From positions 62,501 to 126,500 of the forward strand of contig CAMXCT020001704.1 in assembly GCA_947184155.2 (NCBI GenBank): a stretch of 64,000 nt of DNA, read 5' to 3'. A program made the translations under genes and the position numbers. This document shows positions 13,260 through 24,531 of the stretch, piece after piece; position 1 is the stretch's first letter, and each line of letters opens with the position of its first letter. The notes under the pieces were generated by a model. That model was not told where the DNA came from. It saw only the letters and a program-made list of their open reading frames with translations, and searched no databases. Source of the stretch: Cladocopium goreaui (taxonomy: Eukaryota; Sar; Dinophyceae; Suessiales; Symbiodiniaceae).

Positions 13260-14280
13260 AACTGGTGGTTTTTTCGCGTGGTGGTTTGGTGTCCATTGAA
13301 TGAGCAAGGACACTTTTCTGGTGGTTTCAACCATTTTCTATGGTCACCCCTACTTGGGACTGAACCAAAATCATCCCGGATCCGAAATGGCTATATTTCG
13401 CAGGGGTTGAAACACCAACCACTTTTGTTTAGCTGCCCTGCATGACTGAATTAGTCGGACATATTTCTGAATGCTTTCACGTTCATGGTCTTTGTAGCAA
13501 GACACATTACAGATTACATCAGATTACATGAAATGCACCTGTTGCCTTGCGCGCTGTCAAGCTTTGAACTTTGCAAATGTGTGGACACTCACGAGCACAT
13601 TGATGACACTCATATTTTTCTCTCTCGATTTACATTCACGATCAGCAAAAAAAACAGCTGATTGTTTGATCTCAAACAAACTACTGAACCTTGATGTCAC
13701 TTGATGTCACAATTGCAACAGCGAAAGTCTTTGCCGTGCTGTCGCAAGAGCTACGAGTTTCGCATGGGACCAGCTGTGAACACAGTTGGCCATGGACGCT
13801 GGTGTAGACCAGCCTGGCTTATGGATGAGGCTCAGCATTTATTGAAAAAATGGGTTTGTCTGAGAATTTGGCACCTCTAAGTCCAAGAGAATATCATCAG
13901 TTTCCCCTCTAAAATGGCATTTTTTGGAGTTTACGTATATCCCATTTTGACCACTCGCCATGTGTAAACAGTGCTCTGTTGGTCAACTAGCGCAACTAGC
14001 AGCCCTCTTCCAGGTCAGCTTTATGCCGGCATTGCAGCTACCAAGGCCTTAAAAGGGTTGATCCCTGCAGCACATTCCACCTCATCCAAGATTGATCAGC
14101 AGAAACTCCTAATTCGCATTCCAAAACAGCTGGGCAAATCATGGTAAATACGCAAAAATTTTCAATTATACACCATGTATAGAGAGACATCCATGAATTT
14201 CCATGAATCATCAGAATTGTTGAGCCCTGGTATCTACCATGGTATCCCTGGATATCCCTGGTATCCCTGGCGTTGCTCAG
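13260..14280. other. Gap between coiled-coil exons and carrier gene
   Basis: No clear gene. One coding-like stretch at about 14,014-14,090 (LYAGIAATKALKGLIPAA, + strand, after CCAG) might be an exon of either neighbour. The rest looks like intron or spacer. Confidence 0.4.
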
Positions 14281-17200
14281 GATAGAACGTTTGTTGACGA
14301 CGAACTACTCCGCGGCCTTGCTCTCTGGAGCTGTAGCTGGTTCGCCTGGATCTTAGCCCAACTGCACCCTGGGCACAGTTGATGGGTTTAATGGATATTT
14401 AACCTTGATTTATAGATATTTAGAGGGTTTTTAAATGTTTTTAAGAATTTGACTCATAGTTTTTGGTTGAATCATAGATTATCTAGGTGTTATAACTAGT
14501 TATAACCTTATACAACTTTATCATTGATAGGTTTTTGAGCCAAACACGGGGATACAATAGTTGATCAACAGGGACCATTGTGATTCAACTCTGCCAACAT
14601 GAGCACTGATCACATTTGAACACGCTCAGACTTGGGAAACACTCGAAAGCTACAAGATCTTTTCGCTTCAAGTAGCATGAGTCGATATTTTTTCTGACCA
14701 TGTCCAAGCACTTTTGGCCTTTTTTGGAGGCCATCCAAGGGTCTTTTTTTCCTGATCCCGAAATCCCATTCAGCTTGATGCCCTAATTGGATAATAACTG
14801 ATAACTGATAACCCGATATTTTGGCTAAACTGGACATTAATTTTGGTGACATGTTTTTTTGTTGATTTTTGGAATCGCAGATTCCATCTGTCCATCTGAT
14901 GTTTGCCTTTCCTATCCCTTATTGAGGACCACAGAGCTGATCCTCTACCCGTTGGATTGCTTGAAGTCCAGCAGCCTCGCTTGCCCAAAACTTGAACTGA
15001 ATGGAAGGAATGGAAGGTTCAGAGCATGCATTAGACAAGCTGCATGACTGCGTGACTGATTCTTTTTTGTGAGGCTGTGTCAAAATCGCAGCCATTTTTT
15101 TGGGCAGGGCGGAAGTTGACAAAGTTGACATGGGATTTCAAGCAGCAAGTTGACCATGTTCCGGTTCAACAGTGACATGGTCATCACACGATATCAACAC
15201 ACGGTCAGCAGCAGACAAAATGGCGATGTCCTGTGGCTTCGGGTGGCTCTGCTTGTTGCTGTGGCTTGGCAGAGAAAGAAAGACATGAACGCTGAACACT
15301 GATATTAGATTCTGATAACATATCACAATGCTAAACATGCTAAACATGCTAAACAAGAATCTTAATGAATCTTAAAAGCAACTGAACATCCTGTGATCTT
15401 TGCTTCCTCAGGCTATGGCCTGCGTGGTCCTCCAAAATGCGAGCTGCAGTGGTCACCAATCGCAGCTGGGACTTTCAGTTTCACCTGGAGAAAGTGGCCG
15501 TGATGGATGTGGAAACATGGCCGCAGCGACGCTACAGCTCGGGACCGCAATCTTTCCGATGTACTGGGGATGTTTCTGGAGATTGAGAACTCTTCAGGAT
15601 TTAATTTTTGAGAAGAGGGAATAACTGGAATAACTATGTAAGCAATGTAAGCGAGCATCATCGGATGACTCGACTGTTCACCAGTCACAAGCAGTGAAAA
15701 CACCACTGGATCAGCAGATTCTGGTCCTGGAAAAGCCAAGGACATTCCTACACCTGGAAAGGGCGAGGTGTTGGTGGAAGTTTATGCCTCCAACATCAAC
15801 CCTGCAGCTCAGCCTGTTCCATGTAGCGTGAGAAAGAAGATGTTGCCGGGCACAGCTATACAAAATGCAAAGAGTATTTTTTGAAATATAGATGTATAAT
15901 ATATATATCTGTATCTCACTACATGTGTATATATATATAGCTCTATATATAATACACACACACATATACATACATACATACATACATACATACATACATA
16001 CATACATACATACATACATACATACATACATACATACATACATACATACATACATACATACATACTACATACATACATACATACATACATACATACATAC
16101 ATACATACATACATACATACATACATACATACATACATACATACATACATACATACATACATACATACATACATGCATGCATGCATGCATGCATGCATGC
16201 ATGCATGCATGCATGCATGCATGCATGCATGCATACAACATAGATACATAGATACATAGATACATAGATACATAGATACATAGATACATAGATAAAACGA
16301 TACATAGATACATAGATACATGCATAGATGCATGCATAGATGCATGCATGCATGCACAAATGCATAAATACATAAATACATAAACACATAAATACAAAAA
16401 CACATAAATACGTACAGACAAACGGACAGCCAGCTAGCCAGCCAGCCAGGTAGGCAGGCAGGCAGACATAAATACATACGTACATAGATACATAGATACA
16501 TCGATACATAGAAGATAGATAGATAGATAGGTAGATAGATACATTCATCCATGCATACATACATACATCCATGCATACATACATACATCCATGCATACAT
16601 ACATACATACATACATACATACATACAAACAGACCGACAGACATACATGCATGCATGCATGCATCCATCCATCCATACATACATCCATGCATGCATGCAT
16701 GCATGCATCCATACATGCATGCATGCATGCATGCATACATACATACATGCATGCATGCATGCATGCATGCATGCATACATACATACATACATACATTACA
16801 CACACATACATACATATACAGTTGTGTAAATAGATACGCAATGAATACATACATACATACATACATACACACACATATTATACAGTTGTGTAAATAGATA
16901 CGCAATGAACATGCTCACCAACAACCGCTATATATATATTTATTATCCTGGTTTCGCTGCCTGCCTTGTTTTGCTCTGGTTGAATCAAGGTGGACCATAA
17001 GATCGTCGAAATGGCTGGTTGGAGCTGGACTTACCCACATAAACTGGGCTATGATGTGGCTGGAGTTGTGAAAGCCTTGGGCTCCGGCTGCACGCGTTTG
17101 AAAGTGGGGGACGAAGTCTGGGGTGAGGCCGGATATTTTTCAACTGGGAAAGCTCCGGAATCCACCATGACTGGTGATTTTTGAAAGAAAGTCGTGGGTT

Positions 17201-20200
17201 GAGATGAATTTTTGGAGGTCATGCAACTGTCGGACCTACAGATGCTTTGTGGAGCCAACAGATGTGACTTGACTGGTAGTGCATGCTGGATTTCTGCATG
17301 CAATTCTGAAGGCCACTTCGCTGATGGAAGCACCGACAACGGCGGGGACGTATGCTCAGTATGCAGTGGTGTCTGAGTCAGTGCTTGGGCTCAAGCCGAA
17401 GACCATGAGTGCCCAAGTTGCATTGCGTTTCTGCTGACACGTCTCATGCCTTTCGTTTTTTTTTTGCATAGCATTGTCATATCATTATCATTGATGCAGT
17501 TTCTGTTATATAATGAACAGATTTAAGTAATCAATCACTTCCCCCTAGTAATTATTAAGATACCCCATTAGAACCCCCACTTGAATATTGGATCTATGAA
17601 TTCTTGGGGCCAGGGAGAAGGTCACATTTGCTTTATAATATCCTCATCCCATGGTGAAATCCTACCGAGGCATGCTCGAAGCAGGCGCCATGCCCATGGT
17701 GGCGCTCACGGGGCTTGAGTCTCTGACCTTCGCAGCGCGTGGTGCTGGGCGTTTCCAAAGCCCAAACACAACGGTACTGGTGCTGGGCGGAAGTGGTGGC
17801 ACCGGTCACATGGGCATCCAGTTGGCAAAGGCACGAAGGCTTTGTAGATGGCTTGAGTTTTTCAGGGTCAATTTGCCAGTCAATATCGGGTTTTCATGGA
17901 GCTTTCTAGTAATTCTTGGTTTTGTTTTTCTCACCATCTTTTACCAGAAAGCGTAGGGTTTTCCTGTAATTCATTCCCATTCTGGGTGGCCTTCCAAAGT
18001 TTCTTGCAAAGGCCATGGGCGCTGCTTGGATCATCACGACATGCTCCAGTCGCCATGCAGATTTTGTACGTCAGCTTGGGGCGGATCAAGTGATTGACAC
18101 TGAGCTCCAGTGGGAGCGATGGTGGATCAACAATGAGACTCCGGGGACCATAGATTTTAATTCATTTTGACGATTAACCATCCATTAAAAATTGGGGTAC
18201 CCAAGTTTGACCACCCATATGTGAACATATGTAGAAGGTATGACAGGTATGTTTTATGAGAAAAGATAACTCTAAGAATGGGGATTTGATAGGAGGATAT
18301 ACTGTAGAACCAACATGAATTTTGGGTGTCTGAATATGGTGGGTTGCCCCCTCAAAGCAGCAATTTGATGGGGAAAATGGCGATTCTATAACCAGTGGAT
18401 TGTTTGGGCACCCTATTTCAGACAAACCAATAAAGAATCAAAGAGTTGATGCTAACTCTTGATGGGAATTTCACCATCAACATTCAGGGCTGTTGTTGAA
18501 TGTGTGATTCCCATCCCGATGTTGAGAAGCTTTGAACCATCAAGTCGTTGGCCTCCAGTATTGCTGCATGTGGTGACACCCTCAGGACTACCACGAGCAA
18601 AACTACTACGATGTCCTCTTCCCGAAGTCTGTAGATGTGATCTACGACTGTGTTGGGCAAACGGGCACAGGGGATCATGCTTTCAACATCATCAAGAGCC
18701 ATGGCAGCTTCGTGACGTCAGGGCCTCAGAGGCCGTGTCTGTTTTAAGGGTGGAAACAACATTTTTCCATCCAACTCCAATGGTTGATCAACGTTTTCCC
18801 CCTTGAAATGGCCATAACTTGAAGGTCTCACATCCCTTTTTTGGGACTCACATCACCATCATCACCCGTCTCACCACAACCATATTTTGCCCCACAAAAA
18901 TTTGGCGATTTTGGGGCCATCACGGTGAGGCTGTTACAAGGAGCAAAGGCCTCGATTTCCACCAGACTTCATCGGCCGGATGTTCGGGAATACGCTCCCA
19001 CCTGCGTTGGGAGTTGTTCCGAACATAAGAAGATAGATATGGCAGCTTAGCTGAGAATCATTTCGCTGATGAATTTAAGGAAGACTTTTGCAGTCAGTAT
19101 CAAGGATGAGAGAATGTCTCAACTTGGCTTTTTTGCGGTCTGTCTCAGGTCGCCTCTTTGGTGGAACAAGGCAAACTGAAAGTCAATATCGACCAAGTGT
19201 TTGGCTTGGAAGATATCGCTCCCTGTCTGAAGTTTGGAACGGAGGATAGTCATGGGAGTGGGAGCGTCTAGGAAACTTTCAATGCACCAGCCTTTCCTTT
19301 TCAGCAGGAGAATCGAAGTGCAATGGTTTTGGAGTGTCAGGTTACACCTGTGACTGGAGAAGCCAATCCTTGCCCTTTCCCGTGCCCAGTTTCTGAGGTT
19401 AAAGCTTTCAATCAATCGCTTTCTGGACACTCCACTGGAAAAGTGGCCTTGCAGATCTTCGGCAATGCGTCGGAGATTCTGGTGTGAGCCTTGCACTTGG
19501 CCGGACTCGGAAAAAGTCTGCTCGCCACACCACCCATGGCTTTAACACACACATACGTTGCATGTGCAGGGATGTGGGTTCCAGGTGGGAAGCAAATTTG
19601 TTTAGTGCAATCGACCTCAAGCGATTTCGATAGCGTCGCAGTTGCCTCGACCGGTGAAAGTCTCCAATTGGATCCAGGACGCGAAAGCAAAGCAGCTGTG
19701 CTCCTCCGAAAGCGCTTCAGTTGTATCGAGGCTGTGGCATTGCGCTAGCAGGTGCTGCAACAGCTTCCGCCGTCTTCTTCGTGACTTACGTGCCTTGGAC
19801 CGTAATGGAGTGATCAAGCATAGAATGGCATAGGATGGCATAGAATCATTAGATATACCATATATTACCATATCATTAGATATACCATAGAATCATTAGA
19901 TATATCTGTATGCTTCTTGTTTCATTAGATATTTTGACCATTTTCGACCATTTTCGACCATATTTGGCATACAGTTTTTCGACCGGTTTTTCAATGGGGA
20001 TTTCACATGATTGAACCATGAGGCTTTGCTCGCTGTGCACCATGATTGAACCCACAAACCTGGATCATTCTTGTCATTGCACCACCTGGGTTTTCTATGT
20101 TTGACTGTTTGACCCATACTGAATTGGGCCAACAGCAACGATATTAACAGTTGGAGTTTTCACATCTGACCCGCATCAACCCAAGAGATTCAACAAGATG

Positions 20201-23079
20201 TCGGTCACGAGTTGATTGGGGCCAATGACTCACAGCTTTCTCCGCGAGCCAAGTTTTTTTGCTGCCAGGAGTTCATGAAGAAGCGATTGCTGGTGGAGGT
20301 GTGGCGTGGGATTTTTGTGGCAGCATTTTCCTCCAGATGCAGAGATGCAGAGCGCCTTGCGCAGGCCGCTTCAAGCCACAGCCAACTCAGTCGCATTCAG
20401 CTTGGATCCAAGCCTCAGCTGCTGAGGAGTTTTGGATCCTCGGGGATCCTCCAACGGACTGATCGACTGATCGACTGATCGCTCGGATTAACCTTGGAAT
20501 GCCCAAGGTTCACTTGCAGTGTCATTGGAGCTTCCGTTGTGGGGGAAGTGGCAGCATCTGTGGTGAGGGTGCCCATTGCCAGTTTCTCAGACGCCCCTGG
20601 TGCCATTGGCTGATGACTGAAGATCTCCACGACACCAAGGACTTGATGAAGCAGCGGCTGCAAACGGGCTGCCACTGCCTCGCTTTGCCGATGAGTAGCT
20701 CCATTGTGTTGGCGTCGTTTCAGGCGAGTTGCTGTATGTGTGCTGTTTGATCATGGGTGGTTGAGGAGCATGACAAGTCTAGTATTTTGTCGATCTGTAT
20801 TCATATTTGGATAACGCCAACCCCGGAGTAACACATCCCCGCTGTAAAAATGGGGGATTCCTGTTTAAAAGCTGATTCTCACTGGTTTTTTGGGGGATCC
20901 CTAGGATTTTCCTTTAAATGATCCATCTACAAGGTTGCAGCAGCCAGGCAACTGCACTGCGGGACATGTGCCAGAGTTTGCTCCTTAGCATCGATGGACA
21001 GCCGGACAGAGAGCAAATGCTCAACGGAGTCTTTTGGTCTTTTGAGGCAGTCTTCAATATCCACTCTATGAGTGTTTCAAGATTGCCCATTCCTCAGCAT
21101 TTGTTTGTTTGACGTGACGGCGTAGTTCTGGTGGTGTGAAACTGTTCTCTTGAGACAGATGTGGGTTTGTCCAAAAATAGGGGTCCCGGGGGTATCCCCA
21201 GATCCAGTGGTTAATCCTAATTTTTTCAATTGAACTTGCCATAATTCATAATTTGGGGTATCACCGATTCTTGGACGCAATTTCCTTAAATGAACTAATA
21301 TAACTTCATATAACATATGATATGTATAAGTTGGGGGTTTCCCCTCCCCATTCGACAACACAGTTGCCAAATCGCAGGCAGCCAGCAACTGGGTATCAGA
21401 GGGTGATGTGAACCATCTTCCAGTGGGGACAGGGCCTTAACGTTTTTGCGAATTGCAAATTCAGTCGACCAAATAGACTCTGCAGAGTCTATGATTGCTG
21501 AAAAAAAATCGGGTTTTGTTGTGTTATGTAGCATAGAGTGGTGGATGAAATGGCATCAAGCTAAATTGAGAAAAAAATGATTGCCAGGTTCATGACAAGA
21601 TTCATGGCCCCCTTTATCCCAGGTGTTCTGCCATTTTGCCTCTCAGGGTGGCCGCAGTATGTGGCAGTGCTGCGGGGCTGATCTCCGCTACGTCGGCAAC
21701 TGAAGTTGGAGTTCGCTGAAATCGCTGGTGGGGTTAACACTCTTTATTCTTTATCCTTTTTTAAACATGATATAGCTGGGGTAGCTAGCTGCAGTTTGTA
21801 AAGCCATGGTTGAGAAGATGGGACGATTCCTATGGTTCACCATCGATTGGATGAACATCAAGCCAAGATGCCCGGAGCTGCTGTTGACTTCCATATCTTC
21901 CAATATCTTCCATGCCCAGGTTCACAACACCCTTTGACCTCATCAAGACCCGCGTGAATTTGAGGACTCGGCCCCCTTTTCCTGTGACCAATGTGAGCTG
22001 GGCAGCTGGGTCTCCGCTTCCGGCCTTCCAGCGCAGGAAATCTCTCAGTGAAGTGGAGCGCACCAAGATGAAGGATGAACAGCTGGCAGAAAAAACAACA
22101 CTTACCCTCTGGTAATTTGTTACATAGCTATGGAAAAACACAATTTTTAATGGGAAAATCCACTATAAATGGTGATTTTCAATAGCTATGTTAAATTACC
22201 AGAGGGTACTGGTGCGTAAAAAACGCAGGGAATTTTCGGGAATGATCCATTTCATCACTATCAATAATCCAAGCGCCCCCCAGCAACCCATCCAGCAACC
22301 CTACGTAAAACGCACCAGTAAGATTGTCCATGGTTGTTTTTTGGGGATTAACCATTATTATCCATGATTAATCATTCATAATTAATATTGTCCATGGCAA
22401 TTTTCTGTACATCCCCTGAGTTCGATGTGAGGAGCTGATCTTCGAAGAAGTGGCCCGAGTCTACAGATCGGATGGCTACGATCTCAGGATCTACAGATTC
22501 TTGGGATTTTTCGCCCGAGGTTTCGCTGTTGTTTTTTTGCGGGACTATGAAAAAAACATAAAAAAACACAACCAAACCACATCATAGTATGATCCAAAAT
22601 GATCAAAAATGAGCTGTTAAGTTGATCCTCACGACTGGAAACACCAGTATGAAGTTTCAATGGAAGCATTTCAGCTGTGTGAAGAATTTACTTCCCTGCA
22701 GTGCCACGGCCATATCTGCCAAGGCTTACGTGGATTCTTCGTTGGAGCTGGATTTCGGGCTGCAACTTGACAGATGGTGCCATTGACAGCGAAGACTTTG
22801 CTGAGGATCATCGGTTGATTTCTGCTACTGGTGTATATGTATATATATGTATGTATGTATGTATAGATGTATAGATGTATATATGTATATATGTATAGAT
22901 GTATATATGTATAGATGTATAGATGTATATATCTGTATGTATGTATATATGTATATATGTATATATGTATATATGTATATATGTATATATGTATATATGT
23001 ATATATGTATATATGTATATATGTATATATGTATGTATGTATGTATGTACGTACGTACGTACGTACCTACCTACATACA

Positions 23080-23110
<31 letters not shown>

Positions 23111-23753
23111 GTATACAGTAGTTGTAGCGACCAGTGCAATTATTTGCACCGCGACGATGCACGGAAGATGTTCTCCTCCTTGTGGACTTAAAACTTTCGC
23201 TGCAGAAAACCATTTACGATGGTAGGATGTTTCCAAGTGATGTCATGTTTACAGGATTTTCCAGGATTTCTTGCCCCTTTTTCAGCGCGTGGCCCTGTTT
23301 CGGTCATTGGCACCTTCGAGGCTTGGATGTCACTGGGAGGATTTGTCTGGAAGCCCAGGATGGCGATCCAATCAACGGAGTGTGCAATATTTCTGGGATA
23401 ACTACGTTAAGATTAGTGCGCTATTTTTGTGGGACATTTTTCTGAGATCTTCGTGGGAAAAAATCCAGCTGGTTGGTGGTTTGGAACATGGCTTTTATGC
23501 CTTTCCATTAGGAATGTCATCATCCCAACTGCGAAGTCCATCATTTTTCAGAGGGGTAGGTGGCTCAACCACCAACCAGATTATTATTAACTATTAACCA
23601 TCATTAACCATATAATAACCATATAATAACCATACAATAACAGTATATTAACAGTATAATGACCATCATGTTCCACTCGTCGTCGTCTGGCGGAAGGTGT
23701 TTCTTGGATCTTTCGAGCTGACCAAGAGCAGATTAGACTCACTGCGCTCGTGA
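14281..23753 (+). CDS. SLC25A26-like: Mitochondrial S-adenosylmethionine carrier (SLC25A26/Pet8 type), split gene
   Basis: Inner-membrane carrier that exchanges cytosolic SAM for mitochondrial S-adenosylhomocysteine. All three mitochondrial-carrier repeats can be followed exon by exon. Repeat 1: 14,281-14,343 ([11 protein letters not shown]), about 14,926-14,980 ([14 protein letters not shown]; last signature Arg is Ser), about 19,690-19,800 ([17 protein letters not shown]). Repeat 2: 20,521-20,572 ([11 protein letters not shown]), 20,636-20,680 ([11 protein letters not shown]), about 20,925-21,100 ([12 protein letters not shown]). Repeat 3: about 21,648-21,700 ([12 protein letters not shown]), 21,920-22,100 ([14 protein letters not shown]), about 22,425-22,490, about 22,715-22,780 ([14 protein letters not shown]), about 23,320-23,350 (MSLGGFV), 23,695-23,753 ([20 protein letters not shown] 23,751-23,753). 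RVP before the repeat-2 signature and SLGGF-FLG near the end are typical of SAM carriers. The start Met is not identified. A complete oxidoreductase gene lies between the second and third exon groups. Confidence 0.82.
15437..19487 (+). CDS. Zinc-type (MDR) NAD(P)H quinone oxidoreductase / alcohol dehydrogenase-like protein, multi-exon
   Basis: Medium-chain dehydrogenase/reductase, probably an NAD(P)H-dependent quinone or enone reductase. The likely start is ATG 15,437 ([11 protein letters not shown], a typical MDR N-terminus). Exons, all +: 15,437-~15,560; ~15,690-15,803 ([16 protein letters not shown]); 16,990-~17,130 ([22 protein letters not shown]); ~17,310-17,430 ([12 protein letters not shown]); ~17,660-17,830 (nucleotide-binding [16 protein letters not shown]); 18,012-~18,097 (GADQVID); 18,586-~18,725 ([16 protein letters not shown]); possibly ~18,950-19,050; 19,149-~19,235 ([15 protein letters not shown]); ~19,400-19,487 ([16 protein letters not shown] 19,485-19,487). 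The SGH-x2-GKVAL ending is the usual MDR C-terminus. No structural-zinc Cys cluster is seen. The whole gene sits inside the carrier gene on the same strand. Confidence 0.85.
15804..16989 (+). other. GC-AG intron carrying a 900-bp microsatellite
   Basis: The protein junction ...SNINP | VDHK... fixes this intron closely. It begins GCAGCTC and ends TCAAG before GTGGAC. The GC donor is non-canonical but common in dinoflagellates. Most of its 1,186 bp is a CATA/CATG/GATA microsatellite. Confidence 0.75.
15955..16865. repeat. CATA/CATG/GATA microsatellite, about 900 bp
   Basis: Tetranucleotide repeats in blocks: (CATA)n, then (CATG)n, (CATAGATA)n, AAATACATA, GCCAGCTA-like, GATA, then CATCCATG and CATA again. 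Long open frames on both strands across it are artefacts, because a 4-bp repeat without stops stays open in every frame. It is wholly intronic. Confidence 0.95.
17831..18011 (+). other. GC-AG intron, 181 bp
   Basis: The junction QLAK | AMGAAW in the oxidoreductase gives exon ...GGCAAAG / GCACGAAGG at the donor and TTGCAAAG / GCCATGG at the acceptor. The donor is GC. AAAG-GC is repeated at both ends, so the exact cut could shift by a few bases. Confidence 0.7.
18200..18460. other. Intronic sequence, nothing recognised
   Basis: This is the intron between the GADQVID and YDVLFP exons of the oxidoreductase (about 18,098-18,585). It is A/T-rich with no domain. Its ends can be read as GACACTGAG...CTCAG, a GA-AG intron, though the repeated GAC at both junctions leaves the cut ambiguous. 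Confidence 0.5.
19488..19690 (+). other. Junction between oxidoreductase stop and third carrier exon
   Basis: Only about 200 bp separates the oxidoreductase TGA from carrier sequence that aligns with the end of repeat 1. No polyadenylation-like or promoter-like motif stands out. An open + frame starting at ATG 19,536 (70 codons) runs through here but is out of frame with the carrier residues. Confidence 0.5.
22103..22208. repeat. Palindromic element, family A (best copy)
   Basis: Near-perfect terminal inverted repeats: TACCCTCTGGTAATTTGTTA at the left and TAAATTACCAGAGGGTA at the right, with AGCTAT and TGGGAAAATCCA inside. It lies in a carrier intron directly after the exon that carries the repeat-3 signature, and it abuts the family B element at 22,209. 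Confidence 0.88.
22209..22318. repeat. Palindromic element, family B
   Basis: Ends CTGGTGCGTAAAAAACGCAGGG and CCTACGTAAAACGCACCAG. The interior contains AATGATCCA, CTATCAATAAT and CCCAGCAACCCATCC. The same interior and ends recur at 30,310-30,414. It sits directly against the family A copy, so the two lie in tandem in one intron. Confidence 0.85.
22830..23113. repeat. GTAT/GTATAT ... CATA microsatellite with large inverted symmetry
   Basis: GTATATAT and GTATAGAT units pass into (GTAT)n, then GTAC x4, CTAC x2 and (CATA)n. The (GTAT)n-GTAC-(ATAC)n section (about 23,028-23,108) is one long palindrome. It is in the carrier intron between the [11 protein letters not shown] and MSLGGFV exons. Confidence 0.92.
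23468..23579. repeat. Palindromic element, family C
   Basis: Ends CTGGTTGGTGGTTTGGAACATG and GGTGGCTCAACCACCAACCAG. It contains ATGTCATCATCCCAACTG and TTTTTCAGAGGGGTAGG. The second copy is at 37,848-37,952. It sits in the last intron of the carrier gene. Confidence 0.85.
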
Positions 23754-24500
23754 GGCAGCTGTGTTTGCAGCAATCGTGGAACGTGAGAGGTCAGCCAAGG
23801 TTGATAAATATATATATAATTATCATATATATATATTTATATATACACATGTGAATTGTTTCGCACACTCCTAGGATAAGCATCTATTGGCTTTCATTGA
23901 ACACAGCTATTGTGACTTGTTGGATGTCATTTGCAGAGTTTCATGCACCCACTGATCAGGGCGAAGCATTTTTTATCGAAGACTCATTGAAGCAATCCTA
24001 GGTCCTAGCTGTGCCAGGCAAGAGCAATTCTTGGAGCTGCAGTTGCCAAGCGAGCGCCGTGCATGATGCACAAAATCCTTAGAGCTTTCGAAGATCTGCA
24101 GATTCAGAGGAACTATCCCAAGATAGAAAAGATAGAAAAGTGGTGCAGATTCCATGGGATAGCAAAACATTTATATACTTTCATGGGTACTTCTCGGATG
24201 TCTTTTTTTTTTTTAAACATGCAGACTGCTTCGGAAGCATTCGCATTGATTGTATGCTTTGGACTGTTTAAAACATACGGACGCAGCTAGCCCGAGGCAT
24301 ATCTCTAAGACTCATCCACTTTGAACCATTACCCTGGCTTGTGCAAATCTACTCATCAAGGGTGGCAACATTCTTAGGAGATGTGGCTCATAGTGTTGAA
24401 GCTGCCTTGCGACTGGTCTACAGTGTAAAATCAATTGCGATTTGAAGTTGTCCTTGTTTCGGAATCCATAGCCCCAAACTCCCCATCAACTGAGACAAGC
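23754..24500. other. Spacer after the carrier gene
   Basis: Contains an AT tract (about 23,803-23,850). An open + frame at about 24,063-24,290 shows no domain and ends in T-rich DNA. Nothing here is supported as a gene. Confidence 0.45.
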
Positions 24501-24531
24501 AGCAAGACACGCTTCTTTTTGGGCTAGCCAT

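Noticed and set aside
15809..16905. Open frames of 100-327 codons on both strands with MYVCMYVC or HTYIHTYI repeats
   Set aside because: Direct translation of the CATA/GTAT microsatellite, which has no stops in several frames; located inside an intron of the oxidoreductase.
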